Part shown: in pieces, positions 1 through 6,096 of the stretch
How the letters are laid out: every line of letters starts with the position of its first letter
Position numbering within the stretch: the first letter of the stretch is position 1
Origin: Leptolyngbya sp. SIO4C5
Lineage (GTDB): Bacteria; Cyanobacteriota; Cyanobacteriia; Phormidesmidales; Phormidesmidaceae
Direction of reading: 5' to 3'
Length of the DNA stretch: 10,382 nucleotides
Assembly (NCBI GenBank): GCA_010671965.1
Contig: JAAHIC010000094.1
Location: forward strand, 1 to 10,382
Notes under the pieces: model-generated
What the model saw: only the letters and a program-made list of their open reading frames with translations
Told to the model about the DNA's origin: nothing
Databases searched by the model: none
Made by a program: the position numbers and the translations under genes

Positions 1-1
1 C

Positions 2-109
2 TCGTGGCATTTCGGCTTCGGCGCCGCGGCGGTCGGCATGGCGCTGGGCCTCGCCCATTACCTGCTCGGGTCGCGGCATCTCGGCGATATCGGCGCACCG
101 CTCCAATAA
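2..109 (+). CDS. Partial POT/PTR2-family peptide transporter fragment, cut at both ends
   Basis: Reading from base 2, the frame gives 35 residues beginning SWHFGFGAAAVGMALGL and ending in a TAA at 107-109. The WHxGFGAAxVGM pattern followed by a hydrophobic stretch resembles a membrane helix near the middle of proton-coupled di/tripeptide transporters (POT family, normally about 450-520 residues). A stop here would remove roughly the second half of such a protein. The first 100 bases are 72% GC with GC-rich third codon positions, while the next 100 bases are about 46%. No HIP1 octamer falls in this block. I infer that the TAA is created by a junction and is not a natural C-terminus. The left end runs off the window. 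The family call rests on a short match and is moderate; the compositional break is certain. Confidence 0.5.
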   Translation, partial: SWHFGFGAAAVGMALGLAHYLLGSRHLGDIGAPLQ

Positions 110-143
110 GCTCTCTGACCTTAATCTGGCTGCCAAAAGCTTT

Positions 144-1136
144 TTGACTAGCGACACCACGCTTTATGTTGTCAAGCGGATTTTGCAAGCTTTGTTGACG
201 CTGCTGCTCGCCTCAGCCTTGAGCTTCTTTGTGATTCAGCTCGCTCCGGGCGACTTTTTGGCCGCTCAGCGACAGAACCCTCAGATTTCAGCCGAAACTA
301 TTCAGCAGCTAGAAGCCCAGTTTGGCTTAGACAAACCTATTTGGCAGCAATATTGGCGCTGGCTGGTTCAGGTTGTAACGCAGCTCAACTTTGGCATTAG
401 CTTTGCCTATCAGCGCCCGGTGATTGAAGTGCTGTGGGAGCGCATTCCCAACACGCTGTTGCTTTCGATCGCTTCTATTATCGTCACCTGGGCGATCGCG
501 CTGCCTTTGGGCATCCTCAGCGCCGTCAAGCAAAACCAGCTCGCCGATCGCATTTTGCGCGTGGTGAGCTATCTCGGTCAGGGCTTTCCTACCCTGATTA
601 CCGGCCTGCTGTTGCTGTTTCTAGCCCAAAGCACCGCGCCTCTGTTCCCAGTGGGAGGGCGCACCAGCATTAACCACGCCGATTTAACCTGGCTGGGTAA
701 AGTGCTAGATGTGGGCTGGCATTTAATTTTACCGACCCTGGCTCTCAGCATTACCAGCTTTGCGGGTCTGCAGCGAATCATGCGCGGGCAGCTTCTAGAC
801 GTGCTGCGGCAAGACTATATTCAAACAGCCAGAGCTAAGGGCTTACCGGAGAACCGGGTAATTTATGTTCATGCGCTGCGGAACGCGGTGAATCCGCTGA
901 TTACGCTTTTAGGCTTTGAGTTTGCGGCCCTCCTAGGGGGTGCCTTTATTACGGAAAATTACTTCAACTGGCCGGGGCTAGGGCGACTAATTCTGCAGGC
1001 GGTGCAGGCTCAGGATTTGTACCTGGTAATGGCTAGCTTAATGATGGGCGCAGTGATGCTGATTGTCGGTAACCTGCTGGCGGATTTGGCCTTAACATTC
1101 GTTGACCCCAGAATCAAGCTAACGGAGATGAACTGA
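144..1136 (+). CDS. ABC transporter permease, DppB/OppB type (peptide/nickel family)
   Basis: Inner-membrane permease subunit of a binding-protein-dependent importer, a class that takes up peptides, nickel or related solutes. The 330-residue product is normal for DppB/OppB. It starts with a membrane helix (about residues 11-34) followed by the family's LAPGDF motif (33-38). The N-terminal DppB-type region runs to about residue 100, and the BPD_transp_1 core follows with about five more helices. The EAA cytoplasmic loop that docks on the ATPase is visible at about 224-253 (DYIQTARAKGLPENRVIYVH), and the end carries LADLALTFVDPRI, usual for the family. The start is uncertain: TTG at 144 lacks a clear ribosome site, the frame is open upstream into the foreign-looking left block, and the true start may be altered by that junction. 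No DppC, ATPase or binding-protein gene lies beside it, as is common for cyanobacteria with scattered subunits. Substrate cannot be told. Confidence 0.9.
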   Translation: MTSDTTLYVVKRILQALLTLLLASALSFFVIQLAPGDFLAAQRQNPQISAETIQQLEAQFGLDKPIWQQYWRWLVQVVTQLNFGISFAYQRPVIEVLWERIPNTLLLSIASIIVTWAIALPLGILSAVKQNQLADRILRVVSYLGQGFPTLITGLLLLFLAQSTAPLFPVGGRTSINHADLTWLGKVLDVGWHLILPTLALSITSFAGLQRIMRGQLLDVLRQDYIQTARAKGLPENRVIYVHALRNAVNPLITLLGFEFAALLGGAFITENYFNWPGLGRLILQAVQAQDLYLVMASLMMGAVMLIVGNLLADLALTFVDPRIKLTEMN

Positions 1137-1179
1137 GCGATCGCCCCAAGCTGCTAAAGCCCCTGATTGTATATCGACT

Positions 1180-1479
1180 ATGTTTTCTAAGAGCTATTAC
1201 CTGCTGCGCTCCAATATAGATGGCCGCTACCTAGCCGCGCGACCGCGTACGGACGAAGCGTCAACTGGCAGCTTTCTCCTCCTGTTTCAAGCAGATTATG
1301 AAGCTATGAGCTATCTCAACACTCATGCAGAGGATATAGCTGAGCGCTTTGCCCTAGAGCCAGTTTCGGGAACGCAGCTCACTCAGGTCATGGATCGCTG
1401 GAGCTTTCGCGGCGTGGGATTGGTGAAAGATCCGTTGACGCCGCAGGTTGAGTTTATGGTGCGCGATCGCGAGCCTTAG
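1180..1479 (+). CDS. Small conserved-looking cyanobacterial protein of unknown function
   Basis: A 99-residue soluble protein starting at ATG, 43 bases after the permease stop on the same strand, so it may share its transcript. It has no signal peptide, membrane helix or metal-binding cluster. The N-terminus (MFSKSYYLLRSNIDGRYLAA) looks like a beta-rich start. The middle, about residues 30-60, is probably helical (LLLFQADYEAMSYLNTHAED), and the end is mixed. I recall similar ~100-residue hypothetical proteins in cyanobacteria but cannot name a domain. Base composition and a HIP1 copy near the 3' end (1463-1470) fit the rest of the window. It ends 4 bases short of the 3' end of the convergent dehydratase gene. 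No strong Shine-Dalgarno is seen before the start, and the gene could begin at a different in-frame codon. Confidence 0.7.
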   Translation: MFSKSYYLLRSNIDGRYLAARPRTDEASTGSFLLLFQADYEAMSYLNTHAEDIAERFALEPVSGTQLTQVMDRWSFRGVGLVKDPLTPQVEFMVRDREP

Positions 1480-1483
1480 CTTT

Positions 1484-1834
1484 TTAAGACATCTGAGCCG
1501 CAATTTCGTCAGTCTTCGCCGCCATTACAAAGTCATTTTTGTGCAAGCCGTTAATAGCGTGAGTCCACCACGTCACCGTTACTTTGCCCCACTCGGTCAG
1601 GAGAGTGGGGTGATGTCCTTGTGCTTCAGCAGCTTCGCCTACCCGCTGGGTAAAGGCCAGCGCCTGCTTGAAGTCGGAGAATTTATATGCCCGTGAAAGC
1701 CGCTTTTCGCCAGCCTGCTCCTGAATTTGCCAGTCTGGAATCTGCGGCTTGAGCTGCTGAATTTCCGCTTCGGTGACGGGCGGAGAATCGCCTGTGCAAG
1801 CACTACATTTTTGCTGCGCTAGGTTGTCAGCCAT
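1484..1834 (-). CDS. Pterin-4a-carbinolamine dehydratase (PCD/DCoH family)
   Basis: Cytoplasmic enzyme that dehydrates 4a-hydroxytetrahydrobiopterin to quinonoid dihydrobiopterin, recycling the pterin cofactor of aromatic amino acid hydroxylases. The 116-residue length fits the family (about 95-120). The signature E-x3-H-[HYW]-P-x(5-8)-W-x-x-V is present: E70, H74, H75, P76 and W82, followed by the T91-H92 pair. The first 20 residues contain a CxxC-like pair (QKCSACTG) that I recall from cyanobacterial and plant-type members. The ATG at 1834 is supported by a GGGAGA ribosome site 7 bases upstream. Whether this organism has a phenylalanine hydroxylase partner cannot be seen here. In photosynthetic organisms related proteins have been tied to other roles, so the physiological partner is open. 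It converges on the small 99-residue gene. Confidence 0.92.
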   Translation of the reverse strand: MADNLAQQKCSACTGDSPPVTEAEIQQLKPQIPDWQIQEQAGEKRLSRAYKFSDFKQALAFTQRVGEAAEAQGHHPTLLTEWGKVTVTWWTHAINGLHKNDFVMAAKTDEIAAQMS

Positions 1835-2055
1835 CGATTTTCTCCCAATTTACTGTTAGCTCCAGCTCACCTTACGGAGAACAAAAGCTCTGATCTAAAT
1901 GGTTTTAACCCCGGGTGGACGACGCTGAGGTTCTAACCCAGAAAACAATTGCGATCGCCTACATTTGATCATATCTAGGCAGGGAAATCATCTTCAATCA
2001 GTCATAGAAACTTAGCTGCGCTGACTAGCCCCCCTGCAAGGCCAATAGATGATTA
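1835..2055. other. Intergenic spacer between the dehydratase and menE
   Basis: 221 bases without a supported gene. It holds the upstream region of the dehydratase gene and the downstream region of menE, both on the minus strand, and one HIP1 copy (1951-1958). I see no convincing hairpin terminator, although transcription from the menA-menC-menE cluster must end or read through here. Confidence 0.5.
1841..1846 (-). promoter_or_regulatory. Ribosome binding site for the dehydratase gene
   Basis: On the minus strand GGGAGA stands 6-7 bases before the ATG at 1832-1834. Spacing and sequence fit a Shine-Dalgarno and support this start. Confidence 0.6.
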
Positions 2056-3429
2056 TCACCGCTGGGCTATGCTAATAACTTCCTGACGGTTGAGCTTGCC
2101 CTGGGCGCTGCGGGGAAGCCGGCTTACCGCAATCCAGCGTTTGGGATGCTTGTAAGCAGTGAGCTGGGAGGCGATCGCCCGCTTGATCTCCGCCGCTGAA
2201 ACACTGGCCTGAGTCGGCACATAAACCGCTGTCACCGCCTGTCCCCAATCCGGATCGGCTAGACCGATCACGCATAAATCCTGCACCAAGCCGGTCGCTC
2301 GGATAGTTGCCTCGACCTCTGCCGGAAACACCTTTTCGCCGCCGCTGATAATTTTGTCGCTGTGGCGCCCGACGATATGCAGATAGCCTGCCGCATCCAA
2401 AAATCCTAAATCGTCGGGTCGAAAAGAGAGACTCTCTGGCTGAGAATTGGAGCTTGAGAAATGGGGATAGTAGCCCAAATGGAGCGATCGCGCCTGGATC
2501 GCTATCTGTCCTACTTGTCCAGCAGGTAGAGAACTGCCAGTCTTTCCTAAAATCTCTATCCGGGCGTGGGGCAGTAGTCTACCGCTACTGGTGTTACCTG
2601 CAAAAAATTCTGCTGGCAGCAGGGTGGCAATTTGAGCCGCTGTTTCAGTCATGCCATAGGTCAAGGCCAGCGGAATTTGCTGCTGCCGTGTCTGCGCTAG
2701 GAGCTGCGGCCAAGCGGGAGCGCCCCCCAGCAAAACGGCCTGAAAGCGTCTTAGCCAGTCGGCCACAACCTCACCTGTATTCAGCAAGCGCTGAAGCTGC
2801 GTAGGCACCAGGGAAATAAAGCAGTCATCCGGATTTGTCAGCAGTCGGTTGCCCTGCTCTAGCGACTTAAAAGGCTGAACTACCAGCCGCCCTCCTGAAA
2901 TGAAAGACCTGAGCGCCTGCATTAGGCCGCTGACATGATAAAGAGGCAGCGTGCAGTAGGTGCTCACTGTGGCAATCTGAAAGTGCTGCTGAAAGCCCTG
3001 AACCGCTTGCCATAGGGTTTCCCAGGTGTGGACAGCAAACTTAATTCGCCCAGAAGAACCGCCCGTGGGAATACAAACCCTGAAGCCTATTTGAGTCATT
3101 GGCAAGGACGGCTGCTGGGCTGCGGCAATAGGCGATCGCCCCCAGACCTGAACAGGCCCAACCTGCTGGGCTACCTGCTGCCACTCTTGGGCTTGCCAGT
3201 CGGGATTGGCTAAAAATAAGGTGGCTTCACAGCGACATGCCGCCATGAAACCAGCCAAAAAGAGAACGGGATCGGCTTCTGCTAAGAGAATTTGCGGCTG
3301 CCGGAGCTGAGTGACCTGCTGCGATCGCGCCTCAACCGCCTGCCAGAACCGCTGGCTATCAGCCCCAATCAGCCAGTCATCGCCCCAGCGCTGCTGGAGC
3401 AGAGCTGCCGCACTCACAAACTCTGCCAT
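2056..3429 (-). CDS. menE: o-Succinylbenzoate--CoA ligase (MenE)
   Basis: ANL-superfamily adenylating enzyme that converts o-succinylbenzoate, ATP and CoA to o-succinylbenzoyl-CoA in phylloquinone/menaquinone synthesis. The 457 residues are a usual MenE length. The phosphate-binding A3 loop is at 122-130 (TGGSSGRIK), A4 LPLYHVSG at 161-168, A5 TYGMTET at 257-263, the ribose-binding aspartate within RPDD (339-340), R355 in GRHSDK, and the C-terminal catalytic lysine K445 in SAQGKL. All are intact. The A3 loop has TGG where many ANL enzymes have TSG. MenE is favoured over other acyl-CoA ligases because the gene overlaps menC by 16 bases (3414-3429) and follows menA-menC on the same strand, which also suggests translational coupling. 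No strong ribosome site precedes the ATG. Confidence 0.93.
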   Translation of the reverse strand: MAEFVSAAALLQQRWGDDWLIGADSQRFWQAVEARSQQVTQLRQPQILLAEADPVLFLAGFMAACRCEATLFLANPDWQAQEWQQVAQQVGPVQVWGRSPIAAAQQPSLPMTQIGFRVCIPTGGSSGRIKFAVHTWETLWQAVQGFQQHFQIATVSTYCTLPLYHVSGLMQALRSFISGGRLVVQPFKSLEQGNRLLTNPDDCFISLVPTQLQRLLNTGEVVADWLRRFQAVLLGGAPAWPQLLAQTRQQQIPLALTYGMTETAAQIATLLPAEFFAGNTSSGRLLPHARIEILGKTGSSLPAGQVGQIAIQARSLHLGYYPHFSSSNSQPESLSFRPDDLGFLDAAGYLHIVGRHSDKIISGGEKVFPAEVEATIRATGLVQDLCVIGLADPDWGQAVTAVYVPTQASVSAAEIKRAIASQLTAYKHPKRWIAVSRLPRSAQGKLNRQEVISIAQR

Positions 3430-4373
3430 AGCTGCTCAAAGTCGGAATCAAACGGGTCGGCAAACCACTGCTGGGTGCCAAAGCCCAAGGCATAGGGCAG
3501 AGAACTTGCTTCTGGATAAAGCTGAGTGACTAAGGCTAAAACAGCCTGCCGGGCAACGGGGGTTTCAAACACTGAGGAAAAAATTAGGCGATCGCGGCAG
3601 CTTTGACAAAACTGGTAGAGTAACTCCGGCAGACCCGCGATCGCCGCTTTCACCACAAATAATCCCGGCCAGCCCTGGTCATAGCAGTATTTGAGATCTT
3701 TCAGCGTAGCAACCGACTCGTCTAAGGCAATAGGGGTCTGATAGCGATCGCTGAGCTGCCGCATTTCTTGAAGTCGATCAGGCGGTAGGGGCTGTTCTAA
3801 AAATTCAATCTGCAGGCGATCGCAGGTCTGTAGCCAGGTCTGTGCCTGCTCAAACGTCAGGCCGCCGTTAGCATCCAGTCGCAGCTTAGCTGCCGGGGGC
3901 AATTTCTCGGCTAGCGTTTCGACCTCACTCAGTTCCTCAACCATCTCGGCCACGCCAATCTTCCACTTGAAGGTGCGGTGGCCGCTCTGCCAGAGCGATT
4001 GCCACGCGGCCTGCGCCTCAGCGCCAGTCGGCAGCAAACCACAAATAGTCTGCGCCGTAAATTCAGCCTGTGGCTTTTGCCCTAGCTGAGCCGCTGCTGC
4101 ACCAAAGCCAAACTGACAGGCAGGTAGTGTGTGGGGTATCTGGGCGATCGCCGCCGCCGTCGCCGCTGACTGCTGACGGCAAAAGTCTAATGACTGGGCC
4201 AGCGTTTCAGTGCCAAACCAGGGCAGCGGCGCAATCTCGCCATAGCTCACCTGGCCCGCTTCATCCCACAGCCGCAGAATGATCCCCTCTCGCAGTGTCC
4301 AGGCGCCATGCCGGGTCTGCAGCGGTTGACGAAAAGGACGGCGGTAAGGGCGAAACTCACAGCGGTAGAGCAT
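3414..4373 (-). CDS. menC: o-Succinylbenzoate synthase (MenC)
   Basis: Enolase-superfamily enzyme that dehydrates SHCHC (2-succinyl-6-hydroxy-2,4-cyclohexadiene-1-carboxylate) to o-succinylbenzoate. The 319-residue product has an N-terminal capping domain (about 1-100) and a (beta/alpha) barrel. The catalytic set can be read off: the KxK motif K136-W-K138, metal ligands D167 (LRLDANG), E193 (FLEQP) and D218 (ALDES), and the opposing base K242 (VVKAAIAG). All are present. Related enolase-family enzymes, such as dipeptide epimerases, share these residues. The position between menA and menE, with a 17-base overlap with menA (4357-4373) and 16 with menE, makes MenC the secure choice. The ATG at 4373 lies inside the end of menA, so it is probably reached by coupled translation. 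Confidence 0.94.
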   Translation of the reverse strand: MLYRCEFRPYRRPFRQPLQTRHGAWTLREGIILRLWDEAGQVSYGEIAPLPWFGTETLAQSLDFCRQQSAATAAAIAQIPHTLPACQFGFGAAAAQLGQKPQAEFTAQTICGLLPTGAEAQAAWQSLWQSGHRTFKWKIGVAEMVEELSEVETLAEKLPPAAKLRLDANGGLTFEQAQTWLQTCDRLQIEFLEQPLPPDRLQEMRQLSDRYQTPIALDESVATLKDLKYCYDQGWPGLFVVKAAIAGLPELLYQFCQSCRDRLIFSSVFETPVARQAVLALVTQLYPEASSLPYALGFGTQQWFADPFDSDFEQLWQSL

Positions 4374-5271
4374 GGGGAATCAGAAAGCCCAGGCAGAGCA
4401 GCAGGCCGCTCCAGAAGTGAAAGGCGATCGCTACAAACTTGGCGTCATGGACTCGTGTCGGCTGATTATGGTAGCGGCGCACATGCTGACACAGCCGTAC
4501 TACCGGCAGCAGGCTGGCCAGCACCAGCAGCGTCCACGCTGGGAAAAAGCCCAGCCCTACAAAAGCGATCGCAATAGCAAACACGCTGCCGCCGATCCAG
4601 GGCAGCAGCAGCGCCCCGCGCCAGGTACCCATGCGGACAATGGGCGATCGCTTACCCGCCGCCAAATCATCGTCTACCTGATGAAAGTGAGAGCAAAACA
4701 GCACCAGCGATGTAGTAATGCCGATAATCACCGAAGCGGCTAGCCCCGTCACCGACCAGGTTTGGGCCTGACTGTAATAGGCCGCGCCCACGCCCAGCGG
4801 CCCAAAGCTGAAGAAGCAGAGAATTTCTCCTAGCCCCTGATAGCCCCAGCGAAAAGGCGGCCCCTGATAGACATAGCCCAGCAGGCAGCAGAGCAGAATC
4901 AGCCCCAGCACCGTAAAATCTCGCTGCCACAGGGCGATCGCTAAGATGCCGCATATTCCCAGCGCCAAGACAAGATTGCTCAGCCAGAACACCAGCGAGC
5001 GGCTATGGGTCAAATTCACCACCGAATGAGCTTTGTTAACGTCAATGCCGGTGTCTGAGTCAAACACGTCGTTGCTGAGATTTTCCCAGGCCAAAATCAG
5101 GATGGCGGCAAGCAAAAAAATAGTGAAGATACCTGGATGAAATATCCGGGTTTCAAAGAAAGCCACTGCCGTGCCAACACAGATAGGCATCACGGCAACG
5201 CTATACATGGGGGGCTTAATCGCCGCTAGCCAAAGTTTCTTGTTATTGGGCTGAACCGTCTGTAGGGTCAT
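4357..5271 (-). CDS. menA: 1,4-Dihydroxy-2-naphthoate phytyltransferase (MenA)
   Basis: Integral membrane UbiA-superfamily prenyltransferase that attaches a phytyl (or polyprenyl) chain to 1,4-dihydroxy-2-naphthoate with loss of CO2, making demethylphylloquinone for photosystem I or demethylmenaquinone. The 304 residues form about eight or nine hydrophobic helices. The first Asp-rich motif is NLSNDVFDSD at 64-73 (N67, D68, D71) and the second is HFHQVDDDLAAGKRS at 195-209 (D200-D202, K207); both bind Mg-diphosphate. The sequence from ENLSNDVFDSDTGID onward is typical of cyanobacterial and plant-type MenA. It is the first gene of the overlapping menA-menC-menE set. Only GAGAG immediately before the ATG could act as a weak ribosome site. 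Which prenyl chain is used cannot be read from the sequence. Confidence 0.95.
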   Translation of the reverse strand: MTLQTVQPNNKKLWLAAIKPPMYSVAVMPICVGTAVAFFETRIFHPGIFTIFLLAAILILAWENLSNDVFDSDTGIDVNKAHSVVNLTHSRSLVFWLSNLVLALGICGILAIALWQRDFTVLGLILLCCLLGYVYQGPPFRWGYQGLGEILCFFSFGPLGVGAAYYSQAQTWSVTGLAASVIIGITTSLVLFCSHFHQVDDDLAAGKRSPIVRMGTWRGALLLPWIGGSVFAIAIAFVGLGFFPAWTLLVLASLLPVVRLCQHVRRYHNQPTRVHDAKFVAIAFHFWSGLLLCLGFLIPHALPL

Positions 5272-5296
5272 GCTCTCTAAGCAGTATGTCAGCAGA

Positions 5297-5302
5297 TTTA
5301 TA
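5297..5302 (-). promoter_or_regulatory. Possible -10 element (TATAAA) before menA
   Basis: The 110-base gap between the acetyltransferase stop and menA carries TATAAA on the minus strand, ending about 25 bases before the menA ATG. No good -35 hexamer sits 16-18 bases upstream, so this may be a weak or activator-dependent promoter, or a chance A/T run. If it is not functional, menA could be read from the upstream acetyltransferase gene. Confidence 0.25.
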
Positions 5303-5381
5303 AAAAGTCGTGATCCTATTCAGGCTTAGCATAGCGCTCTGCTGGTCAGCCTCATGTTTCATATCGTAAATTTGCCAAACT

Positions 5382-6017
5382 CTAGAGCGCTTGCCGCAGC
5401 GCCGCCAGATCTCCACCGCAAATAGCCTTGACATGGCGGGTAATCTTCTCAATCTCCCAGTGCCACCACTGCATTTCTAGCAGGGCCGCCACCACGTTGG
5501 GTTCAAATCGGGGGCGAATCAGACTTGCCGGATTGCCCCCCACAATCGTATATGGCTCAACATCCCGCGTCACCACTGCCTTAGCCGCCACAATCGCGCC
5601 GTCACCTACATGTACCCCCGGCATCAGAGTCGCCCCGTAGCCCAGCCAGACATCGTGGCCGATCACCGTATCGCCTTTGTCGGGCCAGGTTTCCGGCATA
5701 GCTTCCTCCCAGCCATTGCCAAAAACCGGAAAAGGATAGTTGGTGAACCAATCGGTGCGGTGATTGCCCCCATTCATGATGAAGGTGACCCCTGAGGCGA
5801 TCGCGCAAAATTTGCCAATAATCAGCCTGTCGCCAATAAAGTCAAAGTGGTAGAGCACGTGGCGCTCAAAGCCTTCTGGATCAACAGGATCGTCGTAATA
5901 GGTATAGTCACCAACCAGAATATTAGGATTGGTAATAATGTTCTTCAGGTAAACCAGCCGCGACTGCCCGGTGATTGGGTGCTTGGCCGTGGGGGAAGGC
6001 CCTTGCTGCGTTGCCAT
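5382..6017 (-). CDS. Vat/CatB-like hexapeptide-repeat O-acetyltransferase (xenobiotic acyltransferase family)
   Basis: Left-handed beta-helix acetyl-CoA-dependent acetyltransferase, 211 residues from the chosen start, matching the usual 205-220 of the family. It strongly resembles streptogramin A acetyltransferases such as VatD as I remember them: [20 protein letters not shown] at 65-84, then the catalytic His at H86 (NGGNHRTD), a loop with [11 protein letters not shown] (95-105), [20 protein letters not shown] at 119-138, the VGGNPAS turn (159-165) and a C-terminal WWHWEIEKI helix. ATG at 6017 is preferred to an in-frame TTG at 6044, which would add nine unlike residues. The true acceptor could be a small alcohol, sugar or natural product; resistance cannot be inferred from sequence alone. 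A HIP1 copy at 5797-5804 argues for long residence in this genome. It lies upstream of menA on the same strand and is divergent from the DUF3352-type gene. Confidence 0.88.
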   Translation of the reverse strand: MATQQGPSPTAKHPITGQSRLVYLKNIITNPNILVGDYTYYDDPVDPEGFERHVLYHFDFIGDRLIIGKFCAIASGVTFIMNGGNHRTDWFTNYPFPVFGNGWEEAMPETWPDKGDTVIGHDVWLGYGATLMPGVHVGDGAIVAAKAVVTRDVEPYTIVGGNPASLIRPRFEPNVVAALLEMQWWHWEIEKITRHVKAICGGDLAALRQAL

Positions 6018-6040
6018 AGCTTTTTTATTTAGTTGTAGCA

Positions 6041-6074
6041 GCAAATGTTTGCGGCAGTTTGCTAGATTGGCAAA
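6041..6074. promoter_or_regulatory. Candidate operator: GCAAA/TTTGC half-site array in divergent promoter region
   Basis: The short gap between the divergent acetyltransferase and DUF3352-type genes holds GCAAA at 6041-6045 and 6070-6074 and TTTGC at 6048-6052 and 6058-6062. They form two inverted pairs, GCAAA-2-TTTGC and TTTGC-7-GCAAA. The two TTTGC copies are 10 bases apart, one helical turn. This density in a bidirectional promoter region suggests a repressor or activator site. No matching regulator gene is present in the window, and chance is possible with five-base units. Confidence 0.3.
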
Positions 6075-6096
6075 GCGATTTGTTTGAGCCGCTGTG

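Noticed and set aside
5333..5391. Eight-base inverted repeat AGCGCTCT...AGAGCGCT between the acetyltransferase and menA
   Set aside because: The 43-base loop, the lack of pairing beyond the arms and the absence of a following T run make a terminator or structured RNA unlikely. One arm lies inside the acetyltransferase coding end.
2454..5795. Several long open frames antisense to the men genes and the acetyltransferase
   Set aside because: They are Arg/Ala/Pro/Gln-rich, without motifs, and lie opposite well-supported genes; they are shadow frames.
6018..6044. TTG start at 6044 extending the acetyltransferase by nine residues
   Set aside because: The added residues do not resemble the family N-terminus, and the ATG at 6017 gives the usual length.
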